Positions 53,100-61,472 of a DNA stretch of 64,000 nucleotides are shown here, piece by piece. The notes below the pieces were generated by a model. It saw nothing but the letters and a program-made list of their open reading frames with translations, searched no databases and was not told where the DNA came from. The DNA is taken from positions 124,001 to 188,000 of the forward strand of contig CAXBMQ010000004.1 of NCBI GenBank assembly GCA_963977005.1. Direction: 5' to 3'. Numbering within the stretch: position 1 is the first letter of the stretch; the number at the start of each line of letters is the position of its first letter. This DNA comes from CAXBCP01 sp963977005. GTDB taxonomy: Bacteria; Pseudomonadota; Alphaproteobacteria; MPNO01; UBA830. The position numbers and the translations under genes were made by a program.

Positions 53100-54653
53100 A
53101 TGATGTTCGGATTGTTCAAATCGCGCCATGAAGCCGAGGTGCCGTCTGTACCGGTCGTCCCGGTCGCGGAACCTTCCGATACGTCCCCTGGTGCCAAATC
53201 GGTCACGGTTGGCGAGACGCCCGGCGAACGCTCCGACAAGGCGCTGATCGATGCGCTTGTGGAATCGCGCCGGCGTTTCAAGGAAATTGTCGAAGTTTCC
53301 GGCGATTTCGCCTGGGAGACGGATGCGACCGGCGCATTCGTTTTCGTCTCGCCGGGGCTGACTCTCGGGTATCGCCCGGACGAATTGATCGGCGCTCCTG
53401 CAAAACGCCTTCTGGCGGAAGGCGGAACCCGGTCCGGCGAGACGCCTTTCGACGCCCGTGTGGCTGTGCGCGATGTCGATATCTGGCTCCGCGCGTCCAG
53501 CGGCAGGGATACCTGCCTCAGTACTTCGGCTATTCCGATTGTCGATGACAACGGTGCGTATGTCGGAGCGCGTGGTGTCTGCCGCGATGTTACCGAAGAA
53601 CGCCGACAAAACGCCGTCTTTGCTGCCCTGCAGCATCGTGAGGCGGCCATGGCCCGAATTGTCCGCGTCGCAAGCAGCGAACTCAATCCGGATAATATTC
53701 TTACATCCGCACTGGCAGAGACCCGCGATACCCTCGCGGCGGATTACGCCGATATTCGCCGCCCCGACGACGAGGGCACGTTTCAACGGGTTGTGAGCGC
53801 CAGCGATGACGGCATTGAAGACGGCCCGGTTCTCAAGACGGTTTTCAGCCGGATGGCCGAAAGCCGGACGCTGGTCACGGCAGCCGACAGTGAGTGGTTT
53901 CATCTATGCGCACCTATCGTTTTTCAGGATGCCGTGATCGGCGCGTTACTTGTCTCGCGCAGCCTCGGCGGCAACGCCTTCAGCGACGACGAACGGCGGT
54001 TCTGTGACGAGCTTTCGAACCAGTTCGCCATTCTCATCGCCCAGGTCGACAGTCACCGCAAGCTTGAAGAAATGGCCCGGACAGATGAAATGACCGGCTT
54101 GCTCAACCGCCGGGCATTTATGGCGGAACTGGCCGACCGGATCGCGCGGGCCGCCGCCGGTGGGGTCGACGGATCGTTGTTCTACGTCGATCTCGATAAT
54201 TTCAAAGCCGTCAACGACGTCCATGGTCACCAGCGCGGTGACGAGGCGTTGGTCGCTCTTGCCGATCTTCTGGTGACGCAGACCCGTCCCGGCGATCTGG
54301 TCGCAAGGCTTGGAGGCGACGAATTCGCCCTGTGGCTGGATCGCACGGATACAGGTGTTGCGAAGAAGCGCGCGGCCGGGCTCATCGCAGCTTCCGGAGG
54401 ATTGCGGATTTATTCCGGCGCACCCGACAAACCGCTCGGCATTTCCGTTGGCATCGCGGTCTTCGATGCCGACGGCGCCGCCGAGACGATGACCCAACTG
54501 ACAGCCCGCGCCGATGCCGCGATGTATGACATCAAACATGGCGGGAAATCCGGATATGTAATTGCGCCCGAGGCGCTCGATCCGCCAAAGGACGCGGCGG
54601 AATCAACCGTGGCGGTGTATCCGGCGGGCCAAGATCTGCGGGAGACAGGATGA
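53100..54653 (+). CDS. Diguanylate cyclase (PAS-GAF-GGDEF)
   Basis: A 517-aa protein with a PAS domain (about residues 60-170) and a GAF-like domain (about 185-320), then a GGDEF domain with intact GGDEF at 405-409. An inhibitory-site RPGD lies at 396-399, five residues upstream, so product feedback is likely. It begins 5 bp after the EAL gene stop and overlaps the DUF2336 gene by 4 bp (ATGA). It opposes the phosphodiesterase in the same operon. Confidence 0.9.
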   Translation: MMFGLFKSRHEAEVPSVPVVPVAEPSDTSPGAKSVTVGETPGERSDKALIDALVESRRRFKEIVEVSGDFAWETDATGAFVFVSPGLTLGYRPDELIGAPAKRLLAEGGTRSGETPFDARVAVRDVDIWLRASSGRDTCLSTSAIPIVDDNGAYVGARGVCRDVTEERRQNAVFAALQHREAAMARIVRVASSELNPDNILTSALAETRDTLAADYADIRRPDDEGTFQRVVSASDDGIEDGPVLKTVFSRMAESRTLVTAADSEWFHLCAPIVFQDAVIGALLVSRSLGGNAFSDDERRFCDELSNQFAILIAQVDSHRKLEEMARTDEMTGLLNRRAFMAELADRIARAAAGGVDGSLFYVDLDNFKAVNDVHGHQRGDEALVALADLLVTQTRPGDLVARLGGDEFALWLDRTDTGVAKKRAAGLIAASGGLRIYSGAPDKPLGISVGIAVFDADGAAETMTQLTARADAAMYDIKHGGKSGYVIAPEALDPPKDAAESTVAVYPAGQDLRETG

Positions 54654-55909
54654 GCAGCTTGCTTTCCGGACTGATGTCGCTTGGCCGCCGCCAGGGTGGC
54701 GCGATGATGGAATACGACACCGCCAAATCGCGGGCGGCCGACCAGAGTACCGGCGTGCGCCGGAAACTGGCAAAGCGCGCAAACGTCCAACCCGAAATCC
54801 TGTATTTTCTGGCGGAGGATGCCGACCCCGGCGTCCGTGCGGAAATCGCGGCCAATCCGTCTACGCCGGTCCAGGCCGACGCGATACTGTCGAAGGATAC
54901 GGATGCCGTCGTCAGGGAGAGGATTGCCTACAAGATCGCGTCTCTCGCGCCCGAACTGTCTGTTGCCGAACGCGAGCGTGCAGGCGAAATCGTCACCGGG
55001 ATTCTCGAAAACCTGGCGCGGGACGAAGCCGTCAAGATCCGCAGGGTTCTGGCCGATTCGCTCAAAGACGCAAAGGGCATACCCCAATCGGTGGTCGAAA
55101 AGCTCGCGCGTGACCCGGATGAAGCCGTCTGCGTCCCTGTCCTCGGGAATTCGCCGCTGCTGTCGGATGAATTCCTCGTCGAAATCATCGAAAGCGGTCC
55201 CGTCCGGGCGGCGCTTCACGCGATTTCCGGGCGCCCGGCTCTTGGTGCCGGGGTGGCGGACGCCATCGTCGCGACGGACGATACCGAGGTTATCACCACG
55301 CTTCTCTCGAACACGAGTGCGCAAATTCGGGAAGAAACGCTGGACAGGATCGTCGACGGTGCTGCCGACCGGGACGCGTGGCATGCACCTTTGGTCGCAC
55401 GGCCTTCGCTGTCGGCGCGGGCAGGGTCGGCCCTGTCGCGCTTTGTGACGGACGCGTTGCTGGAGACGCTGGCGGCCAGGAAAGATCTCGACCCCGCTGT
55501 CACCGATGCAATCGGTGAGGGCGTTCGTCGTCGCCTCGGCGATGGGGAAGCGGATACGGACGATGAAGAACCGGCTTCGGAAAAGGTCCGGCGATTGTTC
55601 GCCGAACAAAGACTGACGGAAAGCGATGTAAAGGCGGCGATGATGCGGGGCGACCGGCAGTTCGTGATCGAAGCGATCGCAGCGCTGGGTGGTGTCGCTG
55701 TGCCTGCGGTCCGCAAAGCGTTCTCGCTCGCCAGTGCCAAGGGCGTCGCTGCGTTGTCGTGGAAGGCCGGGCTCTCAGCCGATCTGGCGCATCAACTCCA
55801 GCTTCGCCTTGCAAAGGTATCTCCGTCCGAGGCCATCAAGCCGCGCGGCGGGAATTACGGTCTGTCCGAAAAGGATTTAGCCTGGCAGGTTGAATTTTTC
55901 GGCGGTTAG
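54650..55909 (+). CDS. DUF2336 helical-repeat protein
   Basis: A 419-aa soluble protein of HEAT-like helical pairs: repeats with DADPGVRAEIAANPSTP, DTDAVVRERIAYKIA, DEAVKIRRVLAD and DPDEAVCVPVLGNSP. It belongs to the alphaproteobacterial DUF2336 group of unknown role, sometimes next to signalling genes. The start overlaps the GGDEF gene, so it may be the scaffold or effector partner of the c-di-GMP pair (inference). Convergent with argB. Confidence 0.85.
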   Translation: MSSLLSGLMSLGRRQGGAMMEYDTAKSRAADQSTGVRRKLAKRANVQPEILYFLAEDADPGVRAEIAANPSTPVQADAILSKDTDAVVRERIAYKIASLAPELSVAERERAGEIVTGILENLARDEAVKIRRVLADSLKDAKGIPQSVVEKLARDPDEAVCVPVLGNSPLLSDEFLVEIIESGPVRAALHAISGRPALGAGVADAIVATDDTEVITTLLSNTSAQIREETLDRIVDGAADRDAWHAPLVARPSLSARAGSALSRFVTDALLETLAARKDLDPAVTDAIGEGVRRRLGDGEADTDDEEPASEKVRRLFAEQRLTESDVKAAMMRGDRQFVIEAIAALGGVAVPAVRKAFSLASAKGVAALSWKAGLSADLAHQLQLRLAKVSPSEAIKPRGGNYGLSEKDLAWQVEFFGG

Positions 55910-55917
55910 CCGGGTGC

Positions 55918-56844
55918 CTATTTCTTCGCCCGGATCATCGTGCCGGCACCGTGCTCGGTGAAAATCTCAAGCAACAGCGCATGCGGCACACGGCCATCCA
56001 TGATGACGGATGCTTCGACGCCCTGTTTTACGGCATCCAGACAGGTTTCGATTTTGGGGATCATACCGCCGGAGATCGTGCCGTTCTTTATCAGCGCTTT
56101 GGCCTGACGGGCGGTGACGTCGGTGATCAACTCGCCCTTCTTGTCGAGAACGCCGGTGACATCGGTCAGCATCAGAAGACGGGTCGCACCGATCGCTCCG
56201 GCGATGGCGCCAGCTGCGGTATCCGCATTGATGTTGTAGGTCGTGCCGCCCTCGCCGATTCCGAGCGGGGCGATCACCGGGATCATGTGCGAGCCGGCCA
56301 GGGTATCCAGCACCCTGGTGTTGATAGCAACGGGCTCGCCGACAAAGCCGAGATCGACGACTTTTTCGATATTCGAATCGGTCTTCTGGCGGTGTTTTAG
56401 CTTCCGTGCCCGGATCAGGTTCCCGTCTTTTCCGGAAATCCCGACGGCGGTGCCCCCCGCATCGTTGATCGCGGTGACGACCTCTTTGTTAATAGATCCC
56501 GCCAGCACCATTTCGACGATTTCGACGGTCCGTTTGTCGGTGACCCGCAGCCCGTCGATGAATTCGCTCTCTATCTTGAGCTGCTTGAGCATCCGGCCGA
56601 TCTGCGGGCCGCCGCCATGAACGATCACCGGATTGATCCCGACCTGTTTGAGCAGGACGATATCGCTCGCGAACTGTTCGGCGAGCCGGGCGTCGCCCAT
56701 CGCATGCCCGCCATACTTGATGACGAATGTCCTGCCACCGAATTCCTGCAGATAGGGCAGGGCTTCGGTCAGTGTTTCGGCGGTGCGTATCAAGGATTTG
56801 ATCTCGGAAATGTTCTTGGGTTCGTTCTTCTTCGGGGCTGCCAT
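55918..56844 (-). CDS. argB: Acetylglutamate kinase
   Basis: A 308-aa amino-acid kinase that phosphorylates N-acetylglutamate in arginine synthesis. Motifs include FVIKYGGHAMG, VHGGGPQIG, GISGKDGNLI and NINADTAAGAIAGA. Length and arrangement fit arginine-sensitive forms with an N-terminal extension. It is at the end of the rpmH-engB string, as in many alphaproteobacteria. Confidence 0.96.
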   Translation of the reverse strand: MAAPKKNEPKNISEIKSLIRTAETLTEALPYLQEFGGRTFVIKYGGHAMGDARLAEQFASDIVLLKQVGINPVIVHGGGPQIGRMLKQLKIESEFIDGLRVTDKRTVEIVEMVLAGSINKEVVTAINDAGGTAVGISGKDGNLIRARKLKHRQKTDSNIEKVVDLGFVGEPVAINTRVLDTLAGSHMIPVIAPLGIGEGGTTYNINADTAAGAIAGAIGATRLLMLTDVTGVLDKKGELITDVTARQAKALIKNGTISGGMIPKIETCLDAVKQGVEASVIMDGRVPHALLLEIFTEHGAGTMIRAKK

Positions 56845-56889
56845 CTTGTGCTCTCTGGCCAGAGGATAGGACGATATTGCTGACCGCGT

Positions 56890-57549
56890 TTAGCGGATAT
56901 CCGCGATCATTGCCAGTTCCGCGCGCAGGAATTCGATCCCGTGGCCCTTGACCGAACTGGTCCGGACGATGACGGGGTGGGCGGCAACGTGCTTTGCAAT
57001 CTTCGCCGTCGTGTCAGCCATCAGGCGGTCCATCGCATCGGCTTTGACCTTGTCGCACTTGGTCAGCACGATCTGGTAGGACACCGCGGCGGTGTCCAGG
57101 TCGTTCATGACGCCGATATCGCTGTCTTTTAGCCCGTGTCGCGCATCTATCAGCAGACAGACGCGGCGCAGCGGCGCGCGCCCCCGCAGGTAGTCGAAAA
57201 TCATCGCGGTCCAGCGCTGGATCTCGGTCTTGGATGCCTTGGCATATCCGTAACCGGGCAGGTCGGCGAGCATCAGCGCGTCGAGAATCTGGAAAAAATT
57301 GATCTGCTGTGTACGGCCGGGCGTGTTCGATGTTCTCGCCAGCGTCCGGCGCCCCGTCAGCGCGTTGATCAGGCTCGATTTACCGACGTTGGAACGCCCG
57401 ACGAAAGCGATCTCGGGGATGCTTGTATCCGGAACGCCGTCGTAATCGGCTGCCCCCGAGATAAATACCGCCTCCTGCGAGAACAGCCAGCGCCCGCGTT
57501 CGAGCGACTCGGCGTCGTGTTCGTGCTCGGTATCCGGCGCATCGGTCAT
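56890..57549 (-). CDS. engB: Ribosome biogenesis GTPase YihA/YsxC/EngB
   Basis: A 219-aa P-loop GTPase acting in 50S assembly. G1 is GRSNVGKSS, G2 includes the GRTQQ switch region, G3 is DLPGYG, and G4 is TKCDK. A C-terminal helix follows. It lies 20 bp downstream of yidC in the same operon. Confidence 0.95.
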   Translation of the reverse strand: MTDAPDTEHEHDAESLERGRWLFSQEAVFISGAADYDGVPDTSIPEIAFVGRSNVGKSSLINALTGRRTLARTSNTPGRTQQINFFQILDALMLADLPGYGYAKASKTEIQRWTAMIFDYLRGRAPLRRVCLLIDARHGLKDSDIGVMNDLDTAAVSYQIVLTKCDKVKADAMDRLMADTTAKIAKHVAAHPVIVRTSSVKGHGIEFLRAELAMIADIR

Positions 57550-57569
57550 GACCGGCTCCTTGGCGCCAC

Positions 57570-59546
57570 TCAGCGCTTTTTGCGCTGGCGGCGGGTCTTG
57601 CCCTTGGACGATGGCGGTGTCGGTCCCCGTTTTTTCTCAGGCTCTGCGCTTTCCGCGGTTTCGTCCTTTTTCTTCTTTTTGCCGCGCGGCGGCGCCTTGG
57701 GAGGCTCTTCGTTGATCGACTCCCCGGAAGCCGACACACCCATCTTGCGCATGATGACCCATTGCTGGGCAATCGACAGCGTGTTGTTCCAGGCCCAGTA
57801 AATCACCAGTCCGGCCGGGAAGCTGCCCAGCAGGAAGGTAAAGACGATGGGCAGCAGCATAAAGATTTTCTGCTGCATCGGGTCCGCCGGCTGCGGGTTC
57901 AGCTTCTGCTGCAGGAACATCGTGAGACCCATGATAATGGGCCAGATGCCGATATTGACGATCTGAAGGCTCTGCGGAACGTCCCACTGGAACAAACCGA
58001 AGCCGATAAGCAATCCATATGGGTCGGGCGCGGACAAATCCTGAATCCATCCGAAAAACGGCGCGTGCCGCATTTCGATGGTGACGAACAAAACTTTGTA
58101 GAGCGCGAAGAAAACCGGAATCTGGATCAGGATGGGGAAGCAACCCGACATCGGGTTTGCGCCTTCCTTCTTGTACAGTTCCATCATCGCCGTGTTCTGG
58201 CGCTGGCGGTCGTCTTTATGACGTTCGCGGATTTCCACCATTTTCGGCTGCAGCTTCTTCAGCCGGCTCATCGACTTGTACGATTTGTTCGCCAGCGGGA
58301 AGAACGCAAGCTTGATCAGCACCGTCAGCAGCAGGATCGCGAGGCCGAAATTGCCGAGCACCTGGTAGAAATAATCAATGGCGTAGAAGATCGGCTTGGT
58401 CAGGAAATAGAACCAGCCGAAATCGACCATGCGGTCGAAGCGCGGAATGCCGAGCTTTTCCTCGTATGAATCCAGCAGCCTGACTTCCTTGGCACCGGCA
58501 AACAGGCGGGTCGTAAAGGCCGCAGACTGGCCCGGCGCCACGGTTTGCGAGGCCGCCAGGTAATCCGCCTGGAATTTATCCTTGCCGCCCGGCGCGGTGT
58601 GAACGAAGCGGCCGTTATTGGCGACTTTCTGATCGGGCACCAGAGACGTTGCAAAATACTTGGCGGTGATACCGAGCCACTTGGCCGCCCCGTCGACGGC
58701 GCGTATCCCGCGTGGTTCGTCGGGCAGATCGTCGTAATCGACCTCGGTCAGGGTCTCGTCGAACACCCCGATCATGCCTTCATGCAAAATCCAGAAACCG
58801 GAGGTTTCCGGCATGCCGGTGAGCGAAATCAGGCCGAACGGGTGGATAACGGCGGTCTGGCTCCCGTTATTCGTGATCCGCTGATCGACGGTGAACATGA
58901 AATTCCGGTCGATCGCGATCGTCTTGGCAAACTCGATGCCCTGCGGGTTGGTCCAGCGCAGGGTTACCGGCTCGCCGACGGATAGTGTTGTCCGGTCGGC
59001 CGTCCACACGGTGTCCGAATCCGGAAGGGTGATGCCGGTCGTGGTCGTCGTCCAGCCGAACTGGGCATAATAGGGATTTTCGGTGCCCAGCGGCGACAGC
59101 ATCACGATATTTTCGCTGTCTTTCTTCAGGGTCTGGCGATAGTCCAGCAACGTGAGGTCGTCGATCAGCCCGCCTTTCAGCCGGATGGAGCCAATCACGC
59201 GTTTGGTCGTAATCCTGATGCGCGGATCGGCGGATACGACGGCGCTCCGCGAGATACTGCTTGGGGCGACAGGCTGTCCGGCAACCGGCGCGCCTGCGCC
59301 CGGCGGGACCGCGCCCGGGGTTGGGACAACCGATTGACCGCCAACGGTGCCGGCGTTTTGGCCGGGGACGGGTGCGACGGCCTGTCCGGGCGTTGCGGGA
59401 TTGACCGTCTGCGCGGTTTCCCGGGCCTTCTGGGCTTCCTGCAGCGCGCGCTCCTTTTCGATGCGCGGGCCTTCGATGAAGACCTGGAAACCCAGCAGAA
59501 TGGACACCGACAACACGATGGCGAGGATGAGATTACGTTGGTCCAT
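57570..59546 (-). CDS. yidC: Membrane protein insertase YidC
   Basis: A 658-aa inner-membrane insertase/chaperone. An N-terminal signal anchor (LILAIVLSVSILLGFQVFI) is followed by a Pro/Gly/Ala-rich spacer and a large periplasmic P1 domain. Five helices toward the C-terminus carry the hydrophilic groove, in LPLANKSYKSMSRLKKLQPK and MSGCFPILIQIPVFFALY. The tail is strongly basic (KGKTRRQRKKR), as for binding ribosomes. A longer spacer than in E. coli is present. Confidence 0.95.
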   Translation of the reverse strand: MDQRNLILAIVLSVSILLGFQVFIEGPRIEKERALQEAQKARETAQTVNPATPGQAVAPVPGQNAGTVGGQSVVPTPGAVPPGAGAPVAGQPVAPSSISRSAVVSADPRIRITTKRVIGSIRLKGGLIDDLTLLDYRQTLKKDSENIVMLSPLGTENPYYAQFGWTTTTTGITLPDSDTVWTADRTTLSVGEPVTLRWTNPQGIEFAKTIAIDRNFMFTVDQRITNNGSQTAVIHPFGLISLTGMPETSGFWILHEGMIGVFDETLTEVDYDDLPDEPRGIRAVDGAAKWLGITAKYFATSLVPDQKVANNGRFVHTAPGGKDKFQADYLAASQTVAPGQSAAFTTRLFAGAKEVRLLDSYEEKLGIPRFDRMVDFGWFYFLTKPIFYAIDYFYQVLGNFGLAILLLTVLIKLAFFPLANKSYKSMSRLKKLQPKMVEIRERHKDDRQRQNTAMMELYKKEGANPMSGCFPILIQIPVFFALYKVLFVTIEMRHAPFFGWIQDLSAPDPYGLLIGFGLFQWDVPQSLQIVNIGIWPIIMGLTMFLQQKLNPQPADPMQQKIFMLLPIVFTFLLGSFPAGLVIYWAWNNTLSIAQQWVIMRKMGVSASGESINEEPPKAPPRGKKKKKDETAESAEPEKKRGPTPPSSKGKTRRQRKKR

Positions 59547-59549
59547 AAT

Positions 59550-59807
59550 TTAGCGTCCGTCTCCGTCGGGGACGGGGTCATATCCCTGACCGCCCCATGG
59601 GTGGCAGCGGGCAATACGCCTGAGCGCGAGCAACCCGCCACGGCCGGGGCCGTGGAGACGGACTGCATCGATAGCGTATCCCGAACATGTTGGATGAAAC
59701 CGGCAGGTTTGTGGCAATACCGGGGATATCAGAAGCTGATAGCCCCGCGCAAAGCCGATAAGCAATATGCTTGCTGTCCTGACGGCGAGTGTTTTTAAAG
59801 CGTTCAT
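59550..59807 (-). CDS. yidD: Membrane protein insertion efficiency factor YidD
   Basis: An 85-aa YidD protein with GYQLLISPVLPQTCRFHPTCS, YAIDAVRLHG and CHPWGGQGYDPVP signatures. It is thought to assist YidC-dependent insertion. It overlaps rnpA by 4 bp and ends 3 bp before yidC. Confidence 0.95.
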   Translation of the reverse strand: MNALKTLAVRTASILLIGFARGYQLLISPVLPQTCRFHPTCSGYAIDAVRLHGPGRGGLLALRRIARCHPWGGQGYDPVPDGDGR

Positions 59808-60190
59808 GCCGTTCCGTTTTCCTCAGCGGCCTGCCGGAACGCTCCGAGCTTGCGCAGCCCTGTTTCCAAGTCGTTTTTCAGGGCGCCGAAATCCCGTGTC
59901 GGCGTTCCCTGCCGCCCGATCAGTACATAGTCGTGCGCCGTCAGGGCACAGTTCGAGAGAACTTCCTCCGCCGCCGCCCGCAGACGCCTGCGGGCACGGT
60001 TACGTATCACGGCATTCCCGACGCGCTTGCTTACCGTGAGGCCATAGCGAGGCCCTTCCGATGCCGCCCGGTCTTCGGGAGGCTGGGGCGCAACCTGAAG
60101 CACAATGCCCGGTGCGGCCCATTTCCGTTTGCCCGCTGCCACTCTCAGAAACTGACGGCGGGTTTTCAGGCGCTCAAGATGTGCGCCCAT
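59804..60190 (-). CDS. rnpA: Ribonuclease P protein component
   Basis: A 128-aa basic protein that activates RNase P RNA for tRNA 5' processing. The signature RVGNAVIRNRARRRLR is present. ATG 60190 (MGAHLERLKTRRQF) lies 4 bp after the rpmH stop, better than the in-frame start at 60226 that would overlap rpmH. The usual N-terminal RLK-x-R-x-F motif is RLKTRRQF. Confidence 0.93.
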   Translation of the reverse strand: MGAHLERLKTRRQFLRVAAGKRKWAAPGIVLQVAPQPPEDRAASEGPRYGLTVSKRVGNAVIRNRARRRLRAAAEEVLSNCALTAHDYVLIGRQGTPTRDFGALKNDLETGLRKLGAFRQAAEENGTA

Positions 60191-60194
60191 CGGA

Positions 60195-60329
60195 TTAAGC
60201 GGAAAGACGCTTGCGACCCCTCGCACGACGACGGGACAATACCCGGCGACCGCCTACGGTTTGCTTGCGCGCGCGAAAGCCGTGCCGACGTTTGCGTACG
60301 ATGACGCTGGGTTGGAATGTACGTTTCAA
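60195..60329 (-). CDS. rpmH: 50S ribosomal protein L34
   Basis: A 44-aa basic protein, exactly the usual L34 length, reading KRTFQPSVIVRKRRHGF and ending GRKRLSA. The start is TTG at 60329, with GGAG six nt upstream. The TTG start and short length keep it out of many ORF tables. A strong promoter lies at 60370-60398. It heads the rpmH-rnpA-yidD-yidC-engB-argB string. Confidence 0.95.
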   Translation of the reverse strand: MKRTFQPSVIVRKRRHGFRARKQTVGGRRVLSRRRARGRKRLSA

Positions 60330-60369
60330 GGCTGACTCCGGCTACGATCTGGTCGAAAAACAGGCCCGG

Positions 60370-60398
60370 TGTATAAAGTTTTGGCCGGGCCAAGTCAA
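60370..60398 (-). promoter_or_regulatory. Promoter of the rpmH operon
   Basis: Read leftward, TTGACT (60398-60393) and TATACA (60375-60370) are spaced by 17 bp. Both hexamers fit sigma-70 consensus closely. The leader to rpmH is about 35 nt. Confidence 0.7.
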
Positions 60399-60684
60399 CG
60401 AAACAGCGACGTGATCGCCATAATGGGGCGATTTGGGCCAAAGATGTCCCCAAAACCGCGTTTTTCGGGGGCTTCACGCTTTTTTGACCGGGTGTTGATT
60501 AGCCTTGGGGACGGCCGAAATCCAGTTATCGGGGACCGGAAGCGGCAAAGCGCCGCGGACAGGGAGACAACAAAAAGAGGGATTTGCTATGGTGACGCGC
60601 CCCGCTGCCTCAACGCTCACGCCTTCTGCGACGTTGACGTCTTCCGGCAGATCGCAAGAAGATTCAACCCCGAAAGGCTCTCCG

Positions 60685-61443
60685 ATGGATGACGCGACAG
60701 AAACAGGCGATGCCGCGCCGAAGAGGAAATCGGTGTTTTCGCTTGGACGGGTTATCCCGCTGGCGCTGCTGGCAGCAGGCCTCGCGGTGTTTTTTGCTTT
60801 CGACCTCAACCAGTACATCTCGCTCGATGCGCTCAAAGACAACCGCGAACAGTTGCAGTCCTGGGTCGCCGATTACGGGACGCTCTCGGCGATCATCTTC
60901 GCCGTGATCTATGCCCTTGCCGTGGCCTTCTCTATTCCCGGCGCGGTTTTCATCACCATCGCCGGCGGATTCATGTTCGGGCCGTATCTCGGGACGGTCT
61001 ATGTCGTCATCGGCGCGACCGTTGGCGCGGTCGGGGTGTTCCTTGCCGCCAAATATGCCGTTGGCGATATTCTGCGGGCCAAGGCCGGCCCTGCGATCAA
61101 GCGCATGGAGGCTGGCTTCCGGGAAAACGAATTGAGCTATCTGCTGGTGCTGCGTCTTGTTCCGCTGTTTCCGTTCTGGATTGTGAACCTGGTGCCCGCG
61201 TTCCTCGGTGTCAGCCTGCGGACCTACACGATCGGTACGCTTCTTGGCATTATCCCGGGCGCGTTCGTCTATGCGCTTGTCGGCGACGGCGCGGGGGCCG
61301 TGCTCGATGCCGGCGGCGATCTCAACCTCGGCATCATCTTCGCACCGCGTTTTCTCGCGCCGATTATCGGGCTTGCCGTTCTCGCCTGCATTCCGATCGT
61401 CTACAAGAAGATGAAGGCGCGGAAAGCCGCTCCCTCGGCCTGA
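60685..61443 (+). CDS. TVP38/TMEM64 family membrane protein
   Basis: Polytopic membrane protein of 252 aa in the TVP38/TMEM64 (SNARE-associated, DedA-like) family. Core motifs include FSIPGAVFITIAGGFMFGPYLGT and GVFLAAKYAVGD, then RLVPLFPFWIVNLVPAFLGVSLRTY. ATG 60685 gives the usual length. An in-frame ATG at 60589 would add a Ser/Thr-rich leader with atypical codons and is kept as an alternative. It precedes the flavoprotein gene by 29 bp, a recurrent pairing. Confidence 0.85.
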   Translation: MDDATETGDAAPKRKSVFSLGRVIPLALLAAGLAVFFAFDLNQYISLDALKDNREQLQSWVADYGTLSAIIFAVIYALAVAFSIPGAVFITIAGGFMFGPYLGTVYVVIGATVGAVGVFLAAKYAVGDILRAKAGPAIKRMEAGFRENELSYLLVLRLVPLFPFWIVNLVPAFLGVSLRTYTIGTLLGIIPGAFVYALVGDGAGAVLDAGGDLNLGIIFAPRFLAPIIGLAVLACIPIVYKKMKARKAAPSA

Positions 61444-61472
61444 ACCATACTGCCCAGATAAAGGTGTCTGAC

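Noticed and set aside
52079..53686. 535-codon open frame antisense to the EAL/GGDEF genes
   Set aside because: It is antisense to two well-supported signalling genes, and its translation is rich in Arg, Ala and Ser with no domain. It is a GC-codon-bias shadow.
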